Below are positions 7,722 through 14,544 of a DNA stretch of 31,886 bases, in pieces. Position 1 is the stretch's first letter. Every line of letters begins with the position of its first letter. Source of the DNA: a virus; IMG/VR virus record IMGVR_UViG_3300042691_029898, positions 1 through 31,886 of that record. One strand, given 5' to 3'. Position numbers and translations under genes: made by a program. A model generated the notes under the pieces. The model did not search any database. It worked only from the letters and a program-made list of their open reading frames with translations, and was not told where the DNA came from.

Positions 7722-8165
7722 ATGAGAGAACAAGAAGTAGTAAAAGTAGAATTTTTACTTATGTGTAACGACAACATCGTAGTGCAAAGATTTTTCAACG
7801 TAAAAGGATTTAACAAAAATGCACAGAAATCAGTTGAACTTCATGACTATTTGAAGTCATTTGCAGATAGACTACAGTATGATTTGAAAATGCGTTCAGT
7901 GGTTTATATGTTGGACAATCAGTATGAGATTTCTGAAAATCCAGAAGTATTAAACACGTCAATTACCGACGGTGATGAAAATTTTAACCTTTTCATTAAG
8001 ATTGAAGGTATGACAATTTGTCATAGAAGGTTTGACGCAAAAGTCTATCCCCCAAAGGTAAGATATACCGTGGACCTACGCCCAAAGCTGAAAGGTATAT
8101 TAAGTGACTTAACTGACATTTTTTCAGGTAAAAAATTTAATTTTTTTAATCCCAAATTTAATTGA
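7722..8165 (+). CDS. Hypothetical protein of the replication operon
   Basis: I do not recognise this protein (147 residues from ATG 7722). An in-frame GTG at 7713 forms a GTGA overlap with the nuclease stop and would add three residues. It looks like a compact alpha/beta domain: VVKVEFLLMCNDNIVVQRFF opens with beta strands, SVELHDYLKSFADRLQYDLK is a likely helix, and a second strand pair (NLFIKIEGMTICHRRFDA) follows. The C-terminus is basic and aromatic (SGKKFNFFNPKFN), which could contact nucleic acid or a partner protein. There is no signal peptide, membrane segment or enzyme motif. Its position between the nuclease and the helicase suggests a replication accessory role, but nothing in the sequence identifies it as a helicase loader or other known factor. 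Confidence 0.7.
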   Translation: MREQEVVKVEFLLMCNDNIVVQRFFNVKGFNKNAQKSVELHDYLKSFADRLQYDLKMRSVVYMLDNQYEISENPEVLNTSITDGDENFNLFIKIEGMTICHRRFDAKVYPPKVRYTVDLRPKLKGILSDLTDIFSGKKFNFFNPKFN

Positions 8166-8174
8166 AATTAGTAG

Positions 8175-8182
8175 TATTTATC
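8175..8182 (+). promoter_or_regulatory. Candidate phage promoter motif before the helicase gene
   Basis: TATTTATC in the 39-base gap after the 147-aa gene, its first base 30 bases before the helicase ATG. It belongs to a recurring set in the gaps of this window. Promoter function is inferred from position only. Confidence 0.4.
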
Positions 8183-8204
8183 ATTACTAACAGGACTTAT
8201 AACT

Positions 8205-9593
8205 ATGGCGACTAATAAAAATTTTGAGTATTTAGGAAACAATTTTCAGATTCAATTACTTAACCAAATTATTGTAGATAAAGACTTTTCACATTCAATT
8301 ATTGAAGTTATTGAAAACAATTATTTTGAAAACAAGTATTTCAAAATTATCATTCAGATGGTGAGAGAGTATTATAAAAAATATAATCATACTCCATCAT
8401 TTGAAACCCTTGAACAAGTGGCTAAATCAGAATTACAACAAGCAACTGCCGTAAAAGTAGTCCTTGATACAATTAAGAAAATCAAGGATTGTCCCATCGA
8501 CGGAGTTGATTTTGTCCAAGAGAAAGCACTTAAATTCTGTAAGCAACAAGAACTACAGAAAGTAATGAAACAAGCCCAAAAAATTATCGATGGTGGAGAG
8601 TTTGAGAACTACGACACATTAGAAGAAATGGTAAGAGAGGCTTTATTGGTTGGTTCAAAAGACACAAGTAATATGGATGTTTTTTCAAACCTAGACCAAG
8701 TGCTTGAAGACGATTATAGACACCCAATACCTATGGGAATACCTGGTATTGATAGGTTGTTGAAAGGGGGTTTAGCAAAGGGTGAAATAGGTGTTATTCT
8801 TGCACCCACTGGTGTAGGTAAATCTACAATACTTACAAAGATTTCAAATCACGCATTTAACCTTGGATTTAACGTCCTTCAAATATTCTTTGAGGATAAC
8901 CCAAAGGTAATACAAAGAAAACATTTCACACTTTGGACAAAAGTTCATCCTGACGAATTGTCAGAAAAAAAAGAAGAGGTAATGCAAAAAGTGAGAGAAA
9001 TTGAAAATGATATGCCGAATGAACTTATCTTAAAAAAATTACCATCAGATACAAAAACTATGATGCAAATCAAAAATGAAATTAGAAAAATGATTGCGGA
9101 TGGTATTAAAATTGATATGGTTGTTTTGGATTACATTGATTGTGTTGTACCAGACAAAAACCTTGGTGACGAATGGAAAAGTGAAGGTTCAGTAATGAGA
9201 GGATTTGAAGCTATGTGTCACGAGCTAAACATCGTAGGATGGACGGCAACACAAGGTAATCGTTCATCAATTTCATCAGAAGTTGTGACAACCGATCAAA
9301 TGGGCGGCTCTATTAAGAAAGCTCAAGTGGGACACGTAATCATATCCGTGGCAAAAACACTTCAACAAAAAGAAATGAAGTTAGCGACAATTGCAATTAC
9401 AAAATCACGTATTGGTGATGATGGCGTGGTTTTTGAGAACTGTAAATTTGACAACGCCATGATTGATATTGACACAGAATCTACAACAACATTTTTAGGT
9501 ATTGAAGAACAAAAAGAAGAACGTCAAAGACAAAGAGTTAAGGAACTGTTAGCGAAGAGACAACAAAGACAAGAGAATCAAAGTAATAATTAA
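8205..9593 (+). CDS. Replicative DNA helicase (DnaB/gp41 family)
   Basis: This 462-residue protein has the two-part layout of DnaB-type helicases: a helical N-terminal domain (about 1-150) and a RecA-like motor. Walker A is APTGVGKST (200-208), a glutamate follows beta-2 in LQIFFEDN (225-232), Walker B is VVLDYIDC (306-313), and WTATQGNRS (346-354) is the H3/sensor region. IGDDG near 405 and basic residues after it fit the loop and arginine-finger end. It should unwind the replication fork 5' to 3' as a hexameric ring. No primase gene is in the window, so its partner must be elsewhere in the genome or in the host. The last 30 residues are rich in glutamine and arginine. A candidate promoter motif lies upstream, so it may start a new transcript. 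Confidence 0.9.
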   Translation: MATNKNFEYLGNNFQIQLLNQIIVDKDFSHSIIEVIENNYFENKYFKIIIQMVREYYKKYNHTPSFETLEQVAKSELQQATAVKVVLDTIKKIKDCPIDGVDFVQEKALKFCKQQELQKVMKQAQKIIDGGEFENYDTLEEMVREALLVGSKDTSNMDVFSNLDQVLEDDYRHPIPMGIPGIDRLLKGGLAKGEIGVILAPTGVGKSTILTKISNHAFNLGFNVLQIFFEDNPKVIQRKHFTLWTKVHPDELSEKKEEVMQKVREIENDMPNELILKKLPSDTKTMMQIKNEIRKMIADGIKIDMVVLDYIDCVVPDKNLGDEWKSEGSVMRGFEAMCHELNIVGWTATQGNRSSISSEVVTTDQMGGSIKKAQVGHVIISVAKTLQQKEMKLATIAITKSRIGDDGVVFENCKFDNAMIDIDTESTTTFLGIEEQKEERQRQRVKELLAKRQQRQENQSNN

Positions 9594-9610
9594 ATTAAAT
9601 TTTAGGAAAA

Positions 9611-11470
9611 ATGGATATTTCACAAAAAATATTGAGTGATATTACGGTGTATATGAAATACGCTAAATTTATCCCTGAACTCAACAGAAGGGAAACTTGG
9701 GAAGAACTGGTAACTCGTAACAAAGAGATGCATCAGAAAAAATACCCACAAATTAAGGAACAAATTGAGGAAGTATATCAAATGGTATATGACAAGAAAA
9801 TACTTCCATCAATGAGATCTTTACAATTCGGTGGAAAACCAATTGAGATTTCACCAAACAGAGTTTATAACTGTGCTTATTTACCAATCGATCACACAGA
9901 CGCGTTTGCTGAAACTATGTTCTTATTGTTAGGCGGAACAGGTGTTGGATTTTCAGTTCAAAAACACCATGTAGAAAAGTTACCTGAAATTAAAAAACCA
10001 AATCCAAACAGAACAAGAAGATACCTCATCGGAGATTCAATCGAAGGATGGGCAGATGCAATCAAAGTTCTTATTGAATCATACTTAGGGACAAAGTCAT
10101 CAACACCAGTGTTTGACTTCTCTGATATTCGACAAAAAGGAGCATTACTTGTAACGTCAGGTGGAAAAGCACCAGGTCCTCAACCACTTAAAGATTGTAT
10201 TCACAACATTACAAGAGTCCTTGACAATAAAAGTGATGGTGAAAAACTTACACCAATTGAAACACACGACATCATTTGTTTTATTGCTGATGCGGTATTA
10301 GCAGGTGGTATTCGTAGAGCAGCACTTATCTCATTATTTAGTGCTGATGATGATGAAATGATTTCTTGTAAATCAGGTAGTTGGTGGGAGTCAAATCCAC
10401 AAAGAGGTAGAGCAAACAACTCAGCGGTTCTTCTTCGTCACAAAGTAACGCAAGAATACTTTATGGAACTTTGGAAACGAATTGAATTGTCAGGTGCAGG
10501 TGAACCAGGAATTTATTTGTCAAATGACAAAGATTGGGGAACAAATCCTTGTTGTGAGATTGGACTTCGTCCTTATCAATTCTGTAATCTATGTGAGGTA
10601 AATGCATCTGATATTGAATCTCAAGAGGACTTTGAGAAAAGAGTAAGAGGAGCTGCGTTCATCGGAACATTACAAGCAGGATATACTGACTTTCATTACC
10701 TACGTGATGTATGGAAAAGAACCACAGAGAAAGACGCACTTATCGGTGTTGGAATGACAGGTATTGGTTCAGGTGTTGTTTTAGGATATGATATGAAAGC
10801 GGCAGCACAAGCAGTTAAAGATGAGAATGAAAAAGTCGCTAAACTTATTGGAATTAATAAAGCGGCAAGAACAACAACTGTTAAACCATCAGGAACCTCA
10901 TCTTTGGTATTGGGAACATCATCAGGTATTCACGCTTGGCATAACGATTATTACTTGAGAAGAATTCGTGTTGGAAAGAATGAAGCGATTTATACTTATT
11001 TGTATATTAATCACCCTGAACTTGTTGAAGACGAATACTTCCGACCACATGACACAGCGGTAATTACTATTCCACAGATGTCACCTGAAGGCTCTATTTT
11101 ACGATACGAATCAGTATTCCAAATGTTGGAAAGAGTAAAGAAAGTATCACAAGAATGGGTAAGAAGTGGACACAGAGGAGGACAAAACAGTCATAACGTA
11201 TCTGCAACAGTTTCAATCAAAGAGGATGAGTGGGAACTTGTAGGTGATTGGATGTGGAAAAACAGAAAATACTACAATGGATTGTCTGTCCTGCCTTATA
11301 ACGGAGGTACTTACACACAGGCCCCATTTGAGGATTGTACCAAAGAAGATTTTGAAAGATTGGTTGCTACTTTGAAAGATGTAGATTTGACAAAAGTCAT
11401 TGAGTTACAAGACAATACTGACTTACGAGGTGAAGTTGCTTGTGCTGGCGGGGCGTGTGAAATTGTTTAA
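9611..11470 (+). CDS. nrdJ: Class II (adenosylcobalamin-dependent) ribonucleoside-triphosphate reductase
   Basis: This enzyme should reduce ribonucleoside triphosphates to deoxynucleotides using a B12-generated radical. Key residues match the monomeric Lactobacillus leichmannii enzyme: C88 in VYNCAYLPI (its C119), N312/C314/E316 in NPCCE (N406/C408/E410), C325 in QFCNLCE (C419, the same 11-residue spacing), and the C-terminal pair C611/C616 in CAGGACEIV (C731/C736, the same 5-residue spacing). KPSGTSS, LLGGTGVGFS and SVLPYNGGTYTQAPFEDC are further family signatures. At 619 residues it is about 120 shorter than the Lactobacillus protein. No NrdB radical subunit or NrdG activase is nearby, as expected for class II. 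TTAGGAAAAATGG at the start contains a rare Shine-Dalgarno-like AGGA. It needs cobalamin and a thioredoxin-like reductant, presumably from the host. Confidence 0.9.
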   Translation: MDISQKILSDITVYMKYAKFIPELNRRETWEELVTRNKEMHQKKYPQIKEQIEEVYQMVYDKKILPSMRSLQFGGKPIEISPNRVYNCAYLPIDHTDAFAETMFLLLGGTGVGFSVQKHHVEKLPEIKKPNPNRTRRYLIGDSIEGWADAIKVLIESYLGTKSSTPVFDFSDIRQKGALLVTSGGKAPGPQPLKDCIHNITRVLDNKSDGEKLTPIETHDIICFIADAVLAGGIRRAALISLFSADDDEMISCKSGSWWESNPQRGRANNSAVLLRHKVTQEYFMELWKRIELSGAGEPGIYLSNDKDWGTNPCCEIGLRPYQFCNLCEVNASDIESQEDFEKRVRGAAFIGTLQAGYTDFHYLRDVWKRTTEKDALIGVGMTGIGSGVVLGYDMKAAAQAVKDENEKVAKLIGINKAARTTTVKPSGTSSLVLGTSSGIHAWHNDYYLRRIRVGKNEAIYTYLYINHPELVEDEYFRPHDTAVITIPQMSPEGSILRYESVFQMLERVKKVSQEWVRSGHRGGQNSHNVSATVSIKEDEWELVGDWMWKNRKYYNGLSVLPYNGGTYTQAPFEDCTKEDFERLVATLKDVDLTKVIELQDNTDLRGEVACAGGACEIV

Positions 11471-11473
11471 GTT

Positions 11474-11704
11474 ATGAATGTAGGAGTTTCAAAAGATTGG
11501 GTTCAACAATTGTATGTCCAAGAAACAACAAGTAAAAAACCTGAACCTGATTTCTATAAAGACAAAAACGGGAACATTGTTATGACTGAATCGTTCCACA
11601 TCAAAAGAGGAAAGTGTTGCGGTTCTCACTGCAAACACTGTCCTTACGAACCACTCTATCAAAAGGGTATTACAACATTAAAAGAATCACTGCGAAAGCG
11701 GTGA
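11474..11704 (+). CDS. DUF5522 family cysteine-rich protein
   Basis: The 76-residue protein carries the signature of the DUF5522 family: HIKRGKCCGSHCKHCPYEP near residues 42-60, with four cysteines in a CCxxxCxxC arrangement plus histidines that probably bind a metal. Upstream, FYKDKNGNIVMTESF fits the usual preceding strand. The family's function is unknown to me. It starts 3 bases after the reductase stop, so the two are almost certainly co-transcribed; a link to deoxynucleotide synthesis or metal supply is possible but unproven. The last codons and the TGA stop lie inside the stem of a terminator hairpin, so termination and the C-terminus are encoded by the same bases. Confidence 0.82.
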   Translation: MNVGVSKDWVQQLYVQETTSKKPEPDFYKDKNGNIVMTESFHIKRGKCCGSHCKHCPYEPLYQKGITTLKESLRKR

Positions 11705-11710
11705 TTTTTT
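11685..11710 (+). terminator. Strong terminator embedded in the end of the DUF5522 gene
   Basis: AATCACTGC (11685-11693) pairs with GCGGTGATT (11698-11706) in a 9-bp stem with one T-G wobble around a GAAA tetraloop. A T run (11705-11710), then G and four more T, follows. The stop codon (11702-11704) lies in the 3' arm. Confidence 0.88.
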
Positions 11711-11722
11711 GTTTTATATTAC

Positions 11723-11730
11723 TATTTATT
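11723..11730 (+). promoter_or_regulatory. Candidate phage promoter motif
   Basis: TATTTATT followed by a run of eight A, 12 bases after the terminator T run and 19 bases before the next ATG. The terminator-then-motif arrangement marks a transcription-unit border. Confidence 0.45.
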
Positions 11731-11741
11731 AAAAAAAACAC

Positions 11742-12110
11742 ATGAAAAAAACAATCAGACTTACAGAATCAAAACTTATTTCTATAATTAAAAGAATAAT
11801 TAAAGAACAAGAGGACGTTCCAAAACTTATCGAATTGATGAAATCTATAGACGACACTAACCCATTAGCCTTTAATGCAAAAGTAACTTACGGAGGGAGA
11901 ACAAGATTTGCAACGGGAATGGCGACAGACAAAACATCCTATGGTAAGTGTCTTGAGTCATTTGGATGGCAAGGACCTGGCATATCAGGTGGGTTCGATC
12001 CAACTAAACCACAAGAGTTCAAATTAGTTGAAGGTTGCTCATTCATAATTACTATTGACGGAAAAGCATTCACTTGCACAAAAAATGGATGCGTCGCTAA
12101 AACAACCTAA
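11742..12110 (+). CDS. Hypothetical protein with amphipathic basic N-terminal helix
   Basis: I do not recognise this 122-residue protein. Residues 1-23 (KKTIRLTESKLISIIKRII, then KEQ) form a strongly amphipathic basic helix. It is not a signal peptide, because charges interrupt the hydrophobic positions. The rest is a small domain with four cysteines (YGKCLESFG, VEGCSFII, FTCTKNGCVA) and glycine-rich turns, which may form a disulfide- or metal-stabilised beta fold. I-K-E/Q at 20-23 resembles T4-type prohead protease sites, and a similar I-N-E/Q occurs near the N-terminus of the protein encoded at 2296-2982, so the helix could be a capsid-targeting segment. The gene stands alone between a terminator and a second promoter-like motif, which suggests separate regulation. 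Confidence 0.7.
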   Translation: MKKTIRLTESKLISIIKRIIKEQEDVPKLIELMKSIDDTNPLAFNAKVTYGGRTRFATGMATDKTSYGKCLESFGWQGPGISGGFDPTKPQEFKLVEGCSFIITIDGKAFTCTKNGCVAKTT

Positions 12111-12148
12111 TTAAGAAATTTCTATTCAAAAGAAAATACTATAACTTA

Positions 12149-12156
12149 TATTTATT
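12149..12156 (+). promoter_or_regulatory. Candidate phage promoter motif before the baseplate operon
   Basis: TATTTATT sits only 12 bases before the gp25 ATG. If it acts like a -10 element, the transcript would begin at or next to the start codon, giving an almost leaderless mRNA. The 50-base gap has no clear terminator, only a weak AGAAATTTCT palindrome at 12115-12124. Confidence 0.4.
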
Positions 12157-12160
12157 TTAT

Positions 12161-12622
12161 ATGGCAAATGGTATTTCTTATGGTATTGGGTTTCCCTTTT
12201 TTGATTCAATAGAAGGGAAATATTTATCTACCACAAAAACAACTAATGACGAAGTAAGAACTAATCTAACTCATCTTTTACTCACAAGAAAAGGAAGTAG
12301 ATATTTTCTACCCGATTTTGGGACAAGACTTTATGAGTATATCTTTGAACCTTTAGACGGTCCAACCTTCGCACAAATAGAATCAGAAATAAGAGAAAGT
12401 GTCGCATTATACCTACCAGGTATTTTAATTACAAATGTTGAAATAAAAGATGCAAGCACAATGTATAGTGACCCAGGTGCAACATACATAACACCAAATG
12501 GTTCAAGGGAATATAGAGTTCCTGGATTAGCAGAGAAAGAATATACCGCAAGAGTAAGAATTGATTACCGAATTACGGATTCAGCCTTTGGCTCAAGTGA
12601 TTTCTTAATACTTAATATTTAA
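12161..12622 (+). CDS. gp25-like baseplate wedge protein
   Basis: This 153-residue protein matches the GPW/gp25 family, the wedge component that joins the baseplate to the sheath in contractile tails. Diagnostic stretches are TTNDEVRTNLTHLLLTRKG (27-45) followed by SRYFLPDFGTRLYEYIFEPL (46-65), containing the conserved LLTxxGxR...PxFGxxLxxxxFEP pattern. VEIKDA then leads into the last beta strands, ending RVRIDYRI and LILNI. Length is typical of the family (T4 gp25 has about 130 residues). The gp6 gene starts 8 bases downstream, the pairing also found in most contractile tails. There is no lysozyme active site; the old gp25 lysozyme annotation should not be applied. Confidence 0.9.
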   Translation: MANGISYGIGFPFFDSIEGKYLSTTKTTNDEVRTNLTHLLLTRKGSRYFLPDFGTRLYEYIFEPLDGPTFAQIESEIRESVALYLPGILITNVEIKDASTMYSDPGATYITPNGSREYRVPGLAEKEYTARVRIDYRITDSAFGSSDFLILNI

Positions 12623-12630
12623 TATAAAAG

Positions 12631-14469
12631 ATGGCAGAGAAAAAAATATCATATACCGTCCGAGACTTCCAAGGAGTAAGAACTGAACTTATAAATTTTA
12701 CAAGACAGTATTATCCAGATTTAGTCCAAAACTTTAATGATGCGGGTATTTTTTCTGTCTTATTAGATATTAATGCCGCAGTAACTGACAACTTACAATT
12801 TCATATAGATAGAAGTATTCAAGAAACAGTATTACAGTATGCACAACAACGTTCATCTGTTTATAATATTGCAAGAACTTATGGACTTAAAATACCAGGA
12901 CAACGTCCATCAGTTGCATTGGTTGATTTCTCAATAAACGTTGATGCTTTTGGTGATAAAGAAGATTTAAGATATTGTGGAATATTAAGAAGGGGTGCTC
13001 AAGTCAATGGTGGAGGACAACCTTTCGAAACAGTATATGATATCGATTTTGCTTCAGCGGTAAATGCAGAAGGATTTCCAAACAGATTGAAAGTTCCAAA
13101 TTTTGACTCAACAGGGTCATTAATAGATTATACAATAACAAAAAGAGAAGTTGTTGTTAATGGAACAACAAAGGTGTTCAAAAGAGTTATAACAGCAAAT
13201 GATGTTCGTCCATTTTTTGAATTATTTTTACCTGAAAAAAATGTTTTGGGTGTTACAAGTGTTTTAATTAAAGAAGGAACACAATATACAACAATACCAC
13301 AACCACAAGAATTTCTTGGGTTGAGTAATCGATGGTATGAAGTAAAAGCTTTAATGGACGATAGAGTGTTTGTGGAAGACCCAACCAAAGTGTCTGACAA
13401 CCCTGGTATTAAAGTGGGTAAATACATATTAACTAACAGTAAATTCATTACTGAATACACACCAGAAGGTTTTTATAAGATGACGTTTGGTGGTGGAAAC
13501 ACATCGGCAGAAGATCAGTTAAGAGAATTTACAAGAGACGGTGTTGGATTTGACTTATCAAAATATTCTAATAATCTTGCATTGGGAAGCACACTTCGTC
13601 CGAACACAACAATGTTTGTTCAGTATAGAGTTGGTGGTGGACAATCAAGTAATTTAGGTATTGGTGTTATAAATCAAATTGGTGTTGTTTCATTTGCGGT
13701 AAATGGACCTTCAGATAGTAAAAATAGAAACGTAATAGATTCATTGAGATGTAACAACCTAACTGCCGCAATTGGTGGAGCAAACCCACCAACTTTAGAA
13801 GAAGTAAGACAAATGGTTTCATTTAATTTTTCAGCACAAAATAGAGCTGTTACAATTAATGATTACGAATCTATAATAAGAACTATGCCATCACAATTTG
13901 GAGCTCCCGCAAAAGTGACAATTACAGAAGAAAATAACAAAATAAAAATTAAGTTATTATCATACGACAATGACGGGAAACTTACCGAACTAACATCAAA
14001 TACCCTGAAACAAAACATAGCAAACTACTTATCCAACTACAGAATGATAAATGATTACATATCGGTAGAAAGTGCAAATGTAATCGACTTAGCAGTCACA
14101 CTTGACATAGTTTTAGATGCAAGTCAAAATCAAGGTGCATTAGTAACACAAGTGATTGATATAGTAACAAGGTATTTTTCTCCTACCAACAGACAAATGG
14201 GGGAAAACGTATATGTTTCAGATATTAGAAGACAAATACAAGCATTAGACGGTGTAATAAGCATATCAGACATTCTATTTTTTAACAAAGTAGGAGGACA
14301 GTATTCTTCCTCACAAACGTCTCAAAGATACATCGATTCAGAGACAAAACAAATTGAATTAATTGCTGATACAATCTTTGCAGAACCCACCCAAACCTAT
14401 CAAGTAAGATTCCCAAACAAGGATATTAATGTAAGAGTTCTTAATTTTACGGGTGTCAATTTCTCTTGA
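12631..14469 (+). CDS. gp6-like baseplate wedge protein
   Basis: At 612 residues this is close to T4 gp6 (about 660), the wedge protein whose dimers form the iris around the hub. The N-terminal stretch, SYTVRDFQGVRTELINF followed by YYPDLVQNFNDAGIFSVLLD, is the family opening. Further on, LQFHIDRSIQETVLQYAQQ and ARTYGLKIPGQRPS match the Baseplate_J/gp6 pattern. The C-terminal half has SAQNRAVTINDYESIIRTMP (about 401-420), a very conserved gp6 segment, then TRYFSPTNRQMGENVYVSDI before the final strands. It should interact with gp25, encoded just upstream, and with the giant wedge protein downstream. The start has an A-rich leader (AATATAAAAG). No membrane or enzyme motifs are seen. Confidence 0.9.
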   Translation: MAEKKISYTVRDFQGVRTELINFTRQYYPDLVQNFNDAGIFSVLLDINAAVTDNLQFHIDRSIQETVLQYAQQRSSVYNIARTYGLKIPGQRPSVALVDFSINVDAFGDKEDLRYCGILRRGAQVNGGGQPFETVYDIDFASAVNAEGFPNRLKVPNFDSTGSLIDYTITKREVVVNGTTKVFKRVITANDVRPFFELFLPEKNVLGVTSVLIKEGTQYTTIPQPQEFLGLSNRWYEVKALMDDRVFVEDPTKVSDNPGIKVGKYILTNSKFITEYTPEGFYKMTFGGGNTSAEDQLREFTRDGVGFDLSKYSNNLALGSTLRPNTTMFVQYRVGGGQSSNLGIGVINQIGVVSFAVNGPSDSKNRNVIDSLRCNNLTAAIGGANPPTLEEVRQMVSFNFSAQNRAVTINDYESIIRTMPSQFGAPAKVTITEENNKIKIKLLSYDNDGKLTELTSNTLKQNIANYLSNYRMINDYISVESANVIDLAVTLDIVLDASQNQGALVTQVIDIVTRYFSPTNRQMGENVYVSDIRRQIQALDGVISISDILFFNKVGGQYSSSQTSQRYIDSETKQIELIADTIFAEPTQTYQVRFPNKDINVRVLNFTGVNFS

Positions 14470-14519
14470 TAATTTATTTTTCCCATAAAAAGATTATTTT
14501 TTGAAAATAGGAAATAAAC

Positions 14520-14527
14520 TATTTATC
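14520..14527 (+). promoter_or_regulatory. Candidate phage promoter motif before the giant baseplate gene
   Basis: TATTTATC followed by six A, 25 bases before the ATG. The 75-base gap also holds an imperfect inverted repeat (TTTATTTTTCC at 14474-14484 with GGAAATAAA at 14510-14518), too AT-rich and open to call a terminator. Confidence 0.42.
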
Positions 14528-14544
14528 AAAAAAGAAAATTATTA

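Noticed and set aside
7722-8165. gp59-like helicase loader
   Set aside because: Position fits, but I see no gp59 sequence pattern and it is shorter than T4 gp59 (about 217 residues).
9611-11470. Class I or class III ribonucleotide reductase
   Set aside because: The C-terminal cysteine pair and its spacing and the absence of NrdB and NrdG nearby fit class II; there is no glycyl-radical motif.
12161-12622. Lysozyme (older label for gp25 proteins)
   Set aside because: No catalytic residues of any lysozyme family; the conserved residues are those of the structural wedge protein.
13128-13460. 110-aa minus-strand reading frame
   Set aside because: Shadow of the gp6-like gene, which has clear family motifs through this part.
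14470-14544. Terminator in the gap before the giant gene
   Set aside because: The inverted repeat is nearly all A/T, interrupted by a two-base bulge and has a loop of about 25 bases, without a following T run.
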